DNA of 18,236 nt from Candidatus Woesearchaeota archaeon CG10_big_fil_rev_8_21_14_0_10_36_11 (GCA_002762845.1 PCYB01000073.1:1-18236), one strand, 5' to 3'; counted from the first letter of the stretch, positions 1-8,955 are shown. A program made the numbers and translations. The notes: generated by a model from the letters alone, not told the origin.

Positions 1-3000
1 CAAAATTCAGGTTCAGGGTCTGCGACACAGGCGTTGCTTTCCACATGATAATTAGTATCACACGTTATTGTACATGCTGGATATGCACTTACGTCACCAT
101 GAGCAACACTAGCAGGTGTACAGACTTCAGAAACGTCTTCTACGACAAGAACACTTCCTTCTCCTTGTGTACTTCCTTGGTAATCATCAGTAACCAATAC
201 ACTAAATCCGTAATGACCCGGCGCATTGTACACAAAGTCAACATTCTGTGAACGGTATAGATTTCCACCAGTTTCAAACTGCCACATGTAATCTAATTCG
301 TCTCCATCTGGGTCGTGAGCAGTTGCACTAAAATGTCCTTCTTCATCAACCATAAGTAGTCCAGGAGAGGTAATATCATCAATAACTGGGTTTCTGTTAA
401 CATCATCTACAATAACGTCAAGCTCGACCCATTCTGAATATACAAACCTATCACGAGCACGGAAACTAAACGTAACTACCCGTTCCCGGGCAGGATGTGC
501 AACATACTCAAACGTAGGTTGTAATTGAATTTCTCCCGTAACATCGTCAAGAAGGAATCCCATATTTAACGCATCGTTTGAACTAACTTCGGTCATAAAG
601 TACCGTAATTCATCACCATCAATATCAGATGCAGGAATCTGGAAAGAACGCGATTCTCCTTCAAGTACATGAATTGGTTCCATTGATTCAATAATAGGTG
701 CATGATTTTCAACAGGCACGATATCCTCTACACAAGCTTTATTATTGTCAAGAGTATATCTTTCATCGCAGGTAATTATACATGCCGGATATGCACTTAC
801 GTCACCATGAGCAACACTAGCAGGTGTACAAACTGGCACTTCTTCCACTGTAAGAATTGCTATCCTAAAGTCTGAACCACCAAACTTGTCATGAACATAA
901 AATCCAACACTAAATTGTCCTACATGACTAAATGTATATGTCGCTTCCGGACCATTTACTCGTGTTGTTGCATCATTCTCAAATATCCATTCTAATGTTA
1001 AATCGTCATTATCAGCATCAACCGCATTGCCAGAGACACTAAACTCTTGTCCCACAACAACCTGTGTTGGAACAGTAAACTCTGTAATTTCTGGATTTCT
1101 ATTAACATCATGAACAGTAATAGTTACTCTGTCCCATGCAGACGCATCCTGATGATTATCAACTGCTCTAAATTCAAGAACAAAAAATCGTTCCATGTTT
1201 GGGTGTGCGACAAAACTGAAGTTAGGCGTAAATTCAAAATCTCCTGTTGCTGAATCAAAAGATCCAGTAGAAGGAAAGAATTCGTTACGAGGTTCAACTA
1301 ACCGCATTTCATACGTTAACGTATCTCTACGGTCTTCATCAGTTGCATCGATAGTAAATTGAAGTGTTTCGTCTTCATCAACTTCTTTATCAGTAATTCC
1401 TTTAATTGTAGGTGCATGATTAACAGGAACAATAATTACTGGTTCTTCTTCACGTACATCAACAGTAAATGGAAATTCGAGTACATCCCCGAAACCGTCA
1501 TCAATCGTAAGAGTTCCGTCGTGAACACCAACACTATCAAATACATAATCAACAAATTGACCTTGAACATTTGTCATTTCATCAAAGTTCCATACAAAAG
1601 TAAGATCATCGTTATCAGGATCATTTCGAACAATAAATGCGCCGAAACGTCCTTCTTGATTTACAGTAAGATATTCAGGATAAAGTAATGTAACTACTGG
1701 TTCTCTGTTAACATCATCAACAGTAATTGTTGAACGAACCCATTCTGAATATTGAAATCCGTCATATGCACGGAACCTAAACATATATGTTACATCTGTA
1801 TTTGGATGTTTAACAGTATCATATGTTGGTGTAAATGTGAATGTTCCCGTTTCCCTATCAAATCCTGCTTCTTCAGGCAAGAAATGTTGAAGTATAGATT
1901 CAGGTATACAAAAACGTCCAGTACATGCTTCCCGTTTTACTCGAACATCGTACGTTACATCATCATGAAACGGATTATATTGGGCGACAGCAAGTGGGAA
2001 TGATATGACGTTTGATTCTTCATTCAACGAATAATCACCTACAGGGAATAATCGTAATACAGGATCAACAACGTTAAAGACAATTGCTTTCTCTGTAAAT
2101 ACTTTATGGTCAGTGACGCGAACTTTAAATCCATATTCTCCTGATTCTTCTGGCGTCCATTGAACTCCAGCAGTAGCATCTCCATACGAAAAATCAACAT
2201 CAGGGCTTAGGTATTCATTCGCCATCCATCCAAATGAAATAGCAAGTTCATCATTATCAGAATCCTGTGCAGTTATTGCAAGATTGATCGGTTCATTTGT
2301 GTATACATTATATTTCCACATTGTTGACGTTTCTTCGTCTGGTTGTGGTGTAACGTCTAATGTAGGAGCATGATTTCCAATGGTGAAAACGACAATTTGG
2401 GAATCTCTACCACCACGACCGTCACGCGCAATAAGGTTTACTGCAAATGTTCCTGTTTCGGATGGCACCCATCGAAAATGCGCTGTGTTAGTAGTAGGAT
2501 GGTTTTCTATAGTAAATCTTTGGGGAGAGCTCCCTTCACCATTGACAGCACCATCTTTGGTAAACGTAAGTTCATCACCATCTTGATCAATGCCACGAAG
2601 GAAAACATAAAATTCACGACCAATACTTCCTGTATAATAAAATACGTTGTTAGATTCTTCATATACTGGTGGTCGGCCGACAATTAAAGTTGGATTATGA
2701 TTACACGAGCCATTATCTCTGTTTGCTTCAGAATCATAATTTAATGCTGTTTCATCAGTACAACCCCACACAATCTCTTCTGGAGGTTGTGGTTCATTTT
2801 CGACATTCAATCTAAGAACAGAACAACTATTGACATTTTCACAGACATTATTTTGTGCACCGTTTGTATCAACAACAATGTAATATGTACCTTCAGTTTG
2901 TGGGGTAAACGAAAATACTGATGTTTCATCGTCGCCAAATACTTCCCGTAAGTTATTATAATCAAAGAGTTCTTCAACTATATTATTGTTAGCGTCAAGG

Positions 3001-3224
3001 ATAACTCCCTTTAAGTCCATCTCTTGACAATCATCATAATCGTAACAGGGATCTGCATAAACTTTGAAATTAACAGTTTCGCCAGTATAGGTTGTTCTTG
3101 GTCCTGCTCCTGCATTCTGACCGTTATCTAACCAGTATGTTATAACACTGGCATCAGTTGCACTTGCAAAAGGCAATAGTAATGCTAGTACAAATAATCC
3201 ATATAATAATGTTGTTAATTTCAT
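1..3224 (-). CDS. Giant secreted cadherin/PKD-like repeat surface protein (C-terminus outside window)
   Basis: The frame is open from an ATG at 3224 to base 1 with no stop, giving 1074 visible residues; the C-terminus and any anchor are missing. A Sec signal peptide ends near residue 22 (LLLPFASA). A beta-rich N-terminal domain with Cys pairs follows to about residue 145, then a GCTDETALNYDSEAN motif (154-174). Consecutive Ig-fold repeats follow, starting with NHAP-type motifs, carrying D-x-D-x-D-E-L strands (DPDGDELDY, DADNDDLTL) and closing with VDDVNRNP-type linkers near residues 505, 708 and 942. These are typical of Ca-binding cadherin-like and PKD domains. Two Cys-rich cassettes (from C799 and C1035) share CTPASVAHGDVSAYPAC. 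The protein is probably extracellular and adhesive. It is the third gene of an operon, with 1 nt between it and the preceding stop. The domain-class call is confident; the specific function is unknown. Confidence 0.85.
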   Translation of the reverse strand, partial: MKLTTLLYGLFVLALLLPFASATDASVITYWLDNGQNAGAGPRTTYTGETVNFKVYADPCYDYDDCQEMDLKGVILDANNNIVEELFDYNNLREVFGDDETSVFSFTPQTEGTYYIVVDTNGAQNNVCENVNSCSVLRLNVENEPQPPEEIVWGCTDETALNYDSEANRDNGSCNHNPTLIVGRPPVYEESNNVFYYTGSIGREFYVFLRGIDQDGDELTFTKDGAVNGEGSSPQRFTIENHPTTNTAHFRWVPSETGTFAVNLIARDGRGGRDSQIVVFTIGNHAPTLDVTPQPDEETSTMWKYNVYTNEPINLAITAQDSDNDELAISFGWMANEYLSPDVDFSYGDATAGVQWTPEESGEYGFKVRVTDHKVFTEKAIVFNVVDPVLRLFPVGDYSLNEESNVISFPLAVAQYNPFHDDVTYDVRVKREACTGRFCIPESILQHFLPEEAGFDRETGTFTFTPTYDTVKHPNTDVTYMFRFRAYDGFQYSEWVRSTITVDDVNREPVVTLLYPEYLTVNQEGRFGAFIVRNDPDNDDLTFVWNFDEMTNVQGQFVDYVFDSVGVHDGTLTIDDGFGDVLEFPFTVDVREEEPVIIVPVNHAPTIKGITDKEVDEDETLQFTIDATDEDRRDTLTYEMRLVEPRNEFFPSTGSFDSATGDFEFTPNFSFVAHPNMERFFVLEFRAVDNHQDASAWDRVTITVHDVNRNPEITEFTVPTQVVVGQEFSVSGNAVDADNDDLTLEWIFENDATTRVNGPEATYTFSHVGQFSVGFYVHDKFGGSDFRIAILTVEEVPVCTPASVAHGDVSAYPACIITCDERYTLDNNKACVEDIVPVENHAPIIESMEPIHVLEGESRSFQIPASDIDGDELRYFMTEVSSNDALNMGFLLDDVTGEIQLQPTFEYVAHPARERVVTFSFRARDRFVYSEWVELDVIVDDVNRNPVIDDITSPGLLMVDEEGHFSATAHDPDGDELDYMWQFETGGNLYRSQNVDFVYNAPGHYGFSVLVTDDYQGSTQGEGSVLVVEDVSEVCTPASVAHGDVSAYPACTITCDTNYHVESNACVADPEPEF
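79..122 (-). repeat. 44-bp direct repeat, copy B (Cys-rich cassette)
   Basis: This stretch is identical over 44 bp to 787-830. Both copies encode the same part of the Cys-rich cassette (CTPASVAHGDVSAYP) in the giant surface protein. The start-to-start distance is 708 bp, exactly 236 codons, so the reading frame is kept. Perfect DNA identity inside otherwise diverged repeats suggests recent duplication or gene conversion. Confidence 0.9.
787..830 (-). repeat. 44-bp direct repeat, copy A (Cys-rich cassette)
   Basis: This is the partner of the 79-122 copy. The flanking bases differ at once on both sides, so the identical block is sharply bounded. It lies in the coding frame of the giant surface protein, starting at Cys799. 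Confidence 0.9.
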
Positions 3225-3225
3225 T

Positions 3226-4695
3226 TTAAAAACGAACCCCCACAGTTCCAGTATATGTCCCATTACCAATTTTATGTTCTGTTGTAATTGTAAGTCTATC
3301 TGATACCTTTACAGCACCAGAAACAACTCCACTCGTTCCTAAAACGTCTGAATGTTCAGCTCCAACAGAAACTTCTACTGGAACGTCATATTCTTTTCCC
3401 TCAAAAGAAACTTCTGCCCGACCAAAACCTTCATGTTCAATGCCACCTGTCCAATGTTTTTTTGGTGGTACGCCAGGAACAGTATCTGTACGAGCTTGTT
3501 TCGTATGAACTGTGCCATATCCTCCACCAACCTTTGCGCAAACACCAGCATAACATCCTTTCAGCCATGCCTCAGCCCTAAACAATAATGTTTCTTTTTT
3601 GTAATCGTCAACAACAACAGCATCTCCTTCATGAGTGGTTCTCGTGTACGAATCTTCTGATGTCCTTACATCAAGTGCTCCTGCACTAACATCTGCACCT
3701 GCACGAACGTGATCATCCAGGAACCGTGCTTCTCCAGTAACACTTCCAGAAAGTAAAAGATCACGATCTCCAGTTGCTCCTGCACGAACTTCTCCATAAA
3801 CTCGAATTCTGCCACCAAGTAATTTACCCGCTTGACGTGCTACTTCGTCAGTCCTTGTTGTAAGATCTTCAAGTCTAGCGTCTTGTCTTTTATCAGACGC
3901 TTCTAAAGCAGTAACTCTTGTAACAAGACCACCAATAACAACATACTGGCCTTCAAGAGCACCAACACGGCCCATTAATCCTTGAAGACTTGTAAAAAGA
4001 CCTTCAATGCCAGAATCATTTCTGTACTTCTCTGCAAGTTCTGGTGATAAAAGAAGTATGTCTCCACGTTGTCTGTGATAATCTCTTTTATCAACATCAT
4101 CCATAGACATTTTATTTATTTTAAGATATTTTTCAAAGTCAAGTGCATGAACAGGTCTCCATCCAGGGAATTGTGAAGGTTTAGGTCTTGGTTTACATTC
4201 CCGTGGAGTTAAAGGGATGTATTCAGTTCCATCCTCAGAACGTATTGAAACTCCGACATCTAACCATCGTGTACCAACCATTGAATCGGGACATTTATCA
4301 TTAGGCATAATTAAACCATATACCCCTGGATGTCCTTCAATCGGAACAGCATCGCCAACTTCCCATGGAATGTCAGCAAGTTCAAGAGTCCTATAAATTG
4401 CTTTACAACGAGCGTCACAAGGATCAGGTACAGCAGTTGCAGGTCTAGTAGGCGCTGATTTTACTGCTTCTACTTGTTCTGGTTCTTCAAGTGGAACTTC
4501 TAAAGGTAAGTCAACGGTTGCATCTAAAGTCTCGTCAACAACATCTGCTGGTACATCAGCATGAGATCCTGCATCACGGACATCGTCTGCATACGCTGGC
4601 GTTGCCGCCGCCAAAACTAATCCTAATGCGGTTGCTGACACTACTTCGGCAGCACGTAATGGTACTCTTCTAAGTATGTTATAAAGTGATTTCAT
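3226..4695 (-). CDS. Secreted coiled-coil protein with beta-strand-rich C-terminal half
   Basis: The protein has 489 residues and I do not recognise the family. An N-terminal signal peptide has basic residues (RR at 9-10), a hydrophobic stretch and a canonical AYA cleavage site at 34-36, giving export. An acidic, Pro-rich linker (about 37-90) is followed by a Cys-containing globular region (CDARC, NDKCPD, RECKPR) to about 215. A heptad-like segment around 230-285 (LMGRVGALEG, LVTRVTALEAS, RQDARLEDL) looks like a short oligomerising coiled coil. From about 290 to the end are alternating hydrophobic/polar strands (GRIRVYGEVRAG, SGSVTGEARF, EVSVGAEHS, GTYTGTVGVRF) ending in Phe, which resembles a beta-barrel or beta-roll more than an Ig fold. 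It is the middle gene of the surface operon, starting 3 nt after the upstream stop. Composition is rich in D, V, A, G and R, unlike the Lys/Ile/Asn-rich genes elsewhere in the window. Confidence 0.75.
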   Translation of the reverse strand: MKSLYNILRRVPLRAAEVVSATALGLVLAAATPAYADDVRDAGSHADVPADVVDETLDATVDLPLEVPLEEPEQVEAVKSAPTRPATAVPDPCDARCKAIYRTLELADIPWEVGDAVPIEGHPGVYGLIMPNDKCPDSMVGTRWLDVGVSIRSEDGTEYIPLTPRECKPRPKPSQFPGWRPVHALDFEKYLKINKMSMDDVDKRDYHRQRGDILLLSPELAEKYRNDSGIEGLFTSLQGLMGRVGALEGQYVVIGGLVTRVTALEASDKRQDARLEDLTTRTDEVARQAGKLLGGRIRVYGEVRAGATGDRDLLLSGSVTGEARFLDDHVRAGADVSAGALDVRTSEDSYTRTTHEGDAVVVDDYKKETLLFRAEAWLKGCYAGVCAKVGGGYGTVHTKQARTDTVPGVPPKKHWTGGIEHEGFGRAEVSFEGKEYDVPVEVSVGAEHSDVLGTSGVVSGAVKVSDRLTITTEHKIGNGTYTGTVGVRF

Positions 4696-4698
4696 TTT

Positions 4699-7599
4699 CT
4701 ATTTGCCTCCAGTTTTTCTTTGTAAATGTAATGGTAACACACCGCCTCTTTGACCAATTCTTCGTTTTGCTTGGGTTTCTGCTTCGTATGCACGAAGTCT
4801 TTGCAATTCTGCTCGATCAGCAGCAGTTTGTTCTTGCACTTTTCGTAATTCCTCGTCAGCTTGAAGACGAAGTTCCCTCTTTGCGGCAGCTTCTTCAGCT
4901 AATCTTTGTTCAAGCGCTTTCACGCCACCCTCTAATAATTGATATTTTTGTGTCCAATCCCGGATTGTTGAATCTAATAATGCTCTCTGGTCTGCAAGTT
5001 CATCATCTTTTTGACCAAGAGTTTTTCCTAAACCAGTAACTCGCGTAGCAAGACTTTCTCTCTCTATTCTTAACGTATCATAATCACCAATACATGCTTT
5101 ATGAAGATTTTGAGTAGTTTCTAACTGAGTTCCTTGTTCAACATACAATGTTTTCTGTTTTTCTAAAGCAGCTTCCAACTTTTCGACTTTTAGTACAAGT
5201 TTTGCACGAGCAGCATCAGTTCCTTCAAACGTTGCTAATTGAGTACGTAGTTTTCGTAAGTTTCTATCTTTTTCTAAAATATCAGCTTTTAGTCCATTGA
5301 CAATTACTCCTGCTTCTTCAACACCTTGTGTGTATTCAGCAAGACCTTTTGTAGTTTCTCGAAGACTTTTTTCAAGTGTTCCATTTCTATTTTCTAATTT
5401 TAGAATTCTTTCTGCAGAATCTCGTCTATCACTTTCGTAATGTTGTATTAATGCTGCTGATTCACCTACAACTGAGGCGTTTAGCTGTCCTTGTTTGTAA
5501 TCGTCAATCATTCGACCGCCAATGACTGTAAAAATTGCTGCAACAGCCACCCCTCCAACCGCATAAAGAAGAGCTTTACCACCCTGAGTTTGTCGGATTT
5601 TGGTTTTTTGCTTCTTCATGATATCGCGTTGTTTCTCTGCAACTTGAGTAAGATCAATTACTTGCTTTTCTAAATCAGGAACTCTTGCTGCTTGTGGTTG
5701 AATTGTCTTTCGTTCTGCATAAAGTTTTCTAATTGTCGTTTCTTTTCCAGAAAGAGCTTCTTGCAATCCTACAACCTGTGTTTCATATTTTGCTACTGCT
5801 TCATCATATTTTTTTTGTGCATCTCTTTCATCAAATGCTTTTTTGACTAAATCTAAAGGAGATGCAAGTTCTTGAAAAACAGGGATTACTTTCGTCTGAC
5901 CATTTTGTACAACAGTACCAATAATAGCGTTCAAATCATCTTCATGAACTCTTCCAAGATCAAAATAAACAACGCCTTCAGAAGATCGTTTTTGGTCACT
6001 ATGATATAAATGTCCTTCATGAAGAACAATTCCGCTTTGTGTAAGGCACCCTAGTGCAAGTGGCCATTGAATACCGGCATCGTCAAACAGTTGTTGTGCG
6101 GCTAATGCACTTACTGTTTCTGGTAATGGTACTGGTTCAGCGGGAACAGATAATGATGCGAGTTGTGTCTGAGCTTCTTTGAGTTCTGTTATAGTTCTTT
6201 GAAGGACATCTTTAGTTGATCCTAAGTCCTTAACACTAGAAGCATAATCACTTCTTGCGGCCCTTGCATCGTTTTCAAGTCTTCTTGCATTACTCTCGGC
6301 CTCGTTAAGACGAGATTCTAATTCTGGCACATAAGTACCGTCTTCCTCTCTGAGAGAATGACCTTTCTCTTGAAGATAAGCTTTAGCTCTTGCAAGAAAT
6401 TCTTCTCTTCTAACAAGAGAAAAATCTTCTTTTTCTATAACATATCTTTCACCAGACGATGTTTTGCCAACTCTATAAGCAGTACTTATCAAACTTTTAG
6501 CTAAATCCTCTAAAACAATAATTCTATCACGAATAATACCACCACTACTTTTCACACCTCGTGCAGAAAGTAAACGATCTAATGTTGGTACAACATCATC
6601 TGCAGCAATTGCGTCGCTGAGTGTAATACTTTTAGGTTTAGAATTTTGAACAGCAGGTGGAACATATGGTTGTTTAAGTTTTGGAGGTTGTAATTGAGAT
6701 AGAGTAGAAGATACCTCAGATTCTGGTAATGGTACAGGTTCAGGTTTAGTAACAGATTTTACATCAGGACGACCAAGAAGTGTTCTATCACCAGGGCGGC
6801 GAGACTTTCTATGAGAAGAAGGCAGTTCTGCTGGCAAATTGCTTAAAAGTGAAGGAAACAGCACCGTAGGTTTTTCTATCGTAAATTGTGGTTGTGGTTG
6901 AACACCACTTGAATGAGCAAAATGAGATGAAGTCCGATCAACATGCAACTGACCATCTTTATAAGAAACATTAGTGTACATTGTAGCAAGTGCATGACCG
7001 ACTTGTTCCGATGTTACAACATTTCTACCTTCTTGAGCCCTATTTACAGCATTAACTACTCCTTGTAAATCAATCGGAGAGGTGATTTCTCCATTTTCTA
7101 CCCCAACTAAACGTGTAAGGTAATCAACTAGTTTTTCCTCAGAAATAGGGCTTGCTGATCTTGTTTCACGAACACCAAAATGTGTAGCAACATACTCTTC
7201 AAGATTTCCTTTGTCCCCAATAGCAGCATGAAACACGTGGTGCCAAGCATGTGGATTTGCTTTATTTGGATCAGTAGGGTCGGAGGTAAGATTTTTCATA
7301 TTAGTGTATAATTCGGGCAGAGGCTTTCCAACTGGATCTACTAATTGATGAGTTTGACTTAAATAAACAGCATAACCTGCTACAACGTCAGCCGGGAAAG
7401 TAGGTTTATGTGTTCCATCTGCAGGATGTATTTCAACGTCGCCATTTGTAGGACTTACACGGATTCTTTTCATTTCAAGATATGTTCTTGCCATATTTTC
7501 GTCAGGTACAATATCTTTTTGTGGACCTGATCCTCTAAATGTAGACGTAGCCCTAACTAAAGCGCCTATCAACAATTCTTGAGCTTCAGATTTATTCAT
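4699..7599 (-). CDS. Large coiled-coil protein with one internal membrane segment
   Basis: The protein has 966 residues and no signal peptide; I do not recognise the family. Residues 1-240 form a mostly globular region. Residues 250-340 are a Pro-rich basic linker. Long heptad-rich stretches lie around 415-490, 600-665 and 710-950. One clear membrane segment (LLYAVGGVAVAAIFTVIGG, about 675-693) is preceded by KKQKTKIRQTQ and followed by acidic DD, so by the positive-inside rule the N-terminal 670 residues would be cytoplasmic and the C-terminal coiled coil external. The motif EPVPLPE occurs twice, about 200 residues apart, each time in a linker. As first gene of the surface operon, its external coiled coil could contact the two secreted products; that is inference. 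A TATA box precedes it at 7644-7651. Confidence 0.75.
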   Translation of the reverse strand: MNKSEAQELLIGALVRATSTFRGSGPQKDIVPDENMARTYLEMKRIRVSPTNGDVEIHPADGTHKPTFPADVVAGYAVYLSQTHQLVDPVGKPLPELYTNMKNLTSDPTDPNKANPHAWHHVFHAAIGDKGNLEEYVATHFGVRETRSASPISEEKLVDYLTRLVGVENGEITSPIDLQGVVNAVNRAQEGRNVVTSEQVGHALATMYTNVSYKDGQLHVDRTSSHFAHSSGVQPQPQFTIEKPTVLFPSLLSNLPAELPSSHRKSRRPGDRTLLGRPDVKSVTKPEPVPLPESEVSSTLSQLQPPKLKQPYVPPAVQNSKPKSITLSDAIAADDVVPTLDRLLSARGVKSSGGIIRDRIIVLEDLAKSLISTAYRVGKTSSGERYVIEKEDFSLVRREEFLARAKAYLQEKGHSLREEDGTYVPELESRLNEAESNARRLENDARAARSDYASSVKDLGSTKDVLQRTITELKEAQTQLASLSVPAEPVPLPETVSALAAQQLFDDAGIQWPLALGCLTQSGIVLHEGHLYHSDQKRSSEGVVYFDLGRVHEDDLNAIIGTVVQNGQTKVIPVFQELASPLDLVKKAFDERDAQKKYDEAVAKYETQVVGLQEALSGKETTIRKLYAERKTIQPQAARVPDLEKQVIDLTQVAEKQRDIMKKQKTKIRQTQGGKALLYAVGGVAVAAIFTVIGGRMIDDYKQGQLNASVVGESAALIQHYESDRRDSAERILKLENRNGTLEKSLRETTKGLAEYTQGVEEAGVIVNGLKADILEKDRNLRKLRTQLATFEGTDAARAKLVLKVEKLEAALEKQKTLYVEQGTQLETTQNLHKACIGDYDTLRIERESLATRVTGLGKTLGQKDDELADQRALLDSTIRDWTQKYQLLEGGVKALEQRLAEEAAAKRELRLQADEELRKVQEQTAADRAELQRLRAYEAETQAKRRIGQRGGVLPLHLQRKTGGK

Positions 7600-7643
7600 A
7601 GTATATAGTAATCCCCCAAATACTACTCAATAATAACAATTAC

Positions 7644-7657
7644 TTTATAAACCTTTC
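7644..7657 (-). promoter_or_regulatory. TATA/BRE promoter of the surface-protein operon
   Basis: Read on the minus strand, a purine-rich BRE-like GAAAGG is followed directly by TTTATAAA. The box centre lies about 48 nt before the ATG at 7599. Placing the transcription start about 26 nt downstream gives a short leader of roughly 22 nt, which contains GGGGGAT, a weak Shine-Dalgarno-like stretch. Confidence 0.6.
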
Positions 7658-7694
7658 TATGAGTTCATTTATTTATAGTAGTAACTCCCAAACC

Positions 7695-7718
7695 CCCTTT
7701 CAAGAACTCGACAAAGGG
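7695..7718. other. Small inverted repeat between the permease gene and the surface operon
   Basis: CCCTTT (7695-7700) and AAAGGG (7713-7718) are perfect inverted repeats around a 12-nt spacer, extendable by AA/TT with two unpaired C. The element lies downstream of the permease stop and about 45 nt upstream of the surface-operon TATA box. It could be a transcript-end hairpin or an operator. No T-run follows on either strand. Confidence 0.3.
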
Positions 7719-7747
7719 TTGACATATAAATGTTATGAAAACAACAA

Positions 7748-8929
7748 TTATAGAAATTGATACAGGATACCAAATAAAAACAATAGCACCATGAAGAATC
7801 CAAGGGCTTTTAACTTAGGAATGGAATATTCTGGCTTTCTATTTCCTAATTTCTTCGCTTTCCAAAACATTAGAATAACAAGTATTGCTTCCAGTCCTCC
7901 AGCGATGGCTCCCGTTAAACCAAGGACAGTAATGAACGTTGCAAGGTTCAACACTGTGACAATTAAAGGAAATAAAAACACTAAACCTAAAGAAATGTTT
8001 CGCGAAAAATGGTAATCAAAATGATACATTTCTATCAATGCAATGCTTATTGTTAAGAACGAAGTAAACATTGCCAATACTGCTAAAACATTTGCCAAAA
8101 TTCCCAACACAGGATATGAAAACATACTTAACGCAATTGTTGCTATCCGTTCATTTGGTCCCAGAATTGAAAAATTTTCTAGTCCAACAATACCGACGAT
8201 AAAAAATGTAAACAGCAAATAAATTATAATTGGCGCAATAGAACCGAGAATGATTGCTAATTTAAACTTTTTCTTTTCCCGACCGAGTTCTTCTTGCATT
8301 TCTGGAATTGCAGGCAAACCAAGATATGCAAACACAATAACACCGTAGGGAACAAAGAATTTTGTAATGTCCATGTGTGTTAAATAACTACTATTAATAT
8401 CGCGGAAAGAAAGAACTCCAATTAATACAATAATAAATAATAGAAAAGATATCAAAATAAGTTCTGCTTTACCTGTTGCTTTAACTCCTTTGTATGCAAT
8501 CACGAACGTTATACCAAAGAATAAGAAGGTATACAACAAAGGTGTTCCAAATTTAAAGATTGAATGTAACGTTGCTCCCTCGCCGATTAAATATGCAGTA
8601 AGTGCTCCATATAAACTTATGAGCATCGATACTGTAAATATCCGTTTTCCCCATTTGCCAAGGTACTTTCCTGCATAACCTGCAAGTTGGTGCTGCTCTT
8701 TTGTTCTCAATACAACTTCGCCAAGGAACAGGTTCAGGAAAAGGTACATGATACCGATCAATACAATAAGAATGAACCCATACAATATTCCAGTTTGTGC
8801 AATAACGTACGGAATGCCAAGAATACCTGCACCAACAATAGTGCCAAGAAGGGTTGTTGCGGCAATGGTCATTCTATGTCGGCCAAAGAATCCTTTATAT
8901 TCTATAGGAACACCTCTTTTTCTGTACAT
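7748..8929 (-). CDS. APC-superfamily amino-acid permease (11 or so membrane helices)
   Basis: This is an integral membrane transporter that probably moves amino acids with a coupling ion. The first helix carries GTIVGAGILGIPYVIAQTG, the conserved unwound-helix motif of the amino-acid/auxin permease and Trp/Tyr permease branches of the APC superfamily. About ten more hydrophobic helices follow, including the loop FVPYGVIVFAYLGLPAIPEMQEEL between helices, which is typical of the aromatic amino-acid permease-like group. The length (393 residues) fits the family. I start at the ATG at 8929, not the in-frame GTG at 8938, because the TATA element at 8956-8963 predicts a transcription start near 8934. 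Substrate cannot be read from sequence. It is divergent from the small membrane protein gene at 8986. Confidence 0.9.
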   Translation of the reverse strand: MYRKRGVPIEYKGFFGRHRMTIAATTLLGTIVGAGILGIPYVIAQTGILYGFILIVLIGIMYLFLNLFLGEVVLRTKEQHQLAGYAGKYLGKWGKRIFTVSMLISLYGALTAYLIGEGATLHSIFKFGTPLLYTFLFFGITFVIAYKGVKATGKAELILISFLLFIIVLIGVLSFRDINSSYLTHMDITKFFVPYGVIVFAYLGLPAIPEMQEELGREKKKFKLAIILGSIAPIIIYLLFTFFIVGIVGLENFSILGPNERIATIALSMFSYPVLGILANVLAVLAMFTSFLTISIALIEMYHFDYHFSRNISLGLVFLFPLIVTVLNLATFITVLGLTGAIAGGLEAILVILMFWKAKKLGNRKPEYSIPKLKALGFFMVLLFLFGILYQFL

Positions 8930-8955
8930 TATAGGCACAAATAAAAGTGTAACAA

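Noticed and set aside
79..830. The 44-bp repeats as a possible CRISPR or mobile-element end
   Set aside because: There are only two copies, they are in frame within one protein and 708 bp apart, and there are no spacers.
4686..5039. Long plus-strand open frames antisense to the coiled-coil gene
   Set aside because: They are shadows of repetitive Gln/Glu/Leu codons in the real gene, with low-complexity Leu/Phe/Gln-rich translations and no promoter.
7734..7793. A 19-codon plus-strand frame (MKTTIIEIDTG...) after a TATA-like ATATAAAT
   Set aside because: It is very short, overlaps the 3' end of the permease gene and shows no recognisable product.
8930..8938. GTG at 8938 as start of the permease
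   Set aside because: It adds three residues and would lie at or before the predicted transcription start; the ATG at 8929 fits better.
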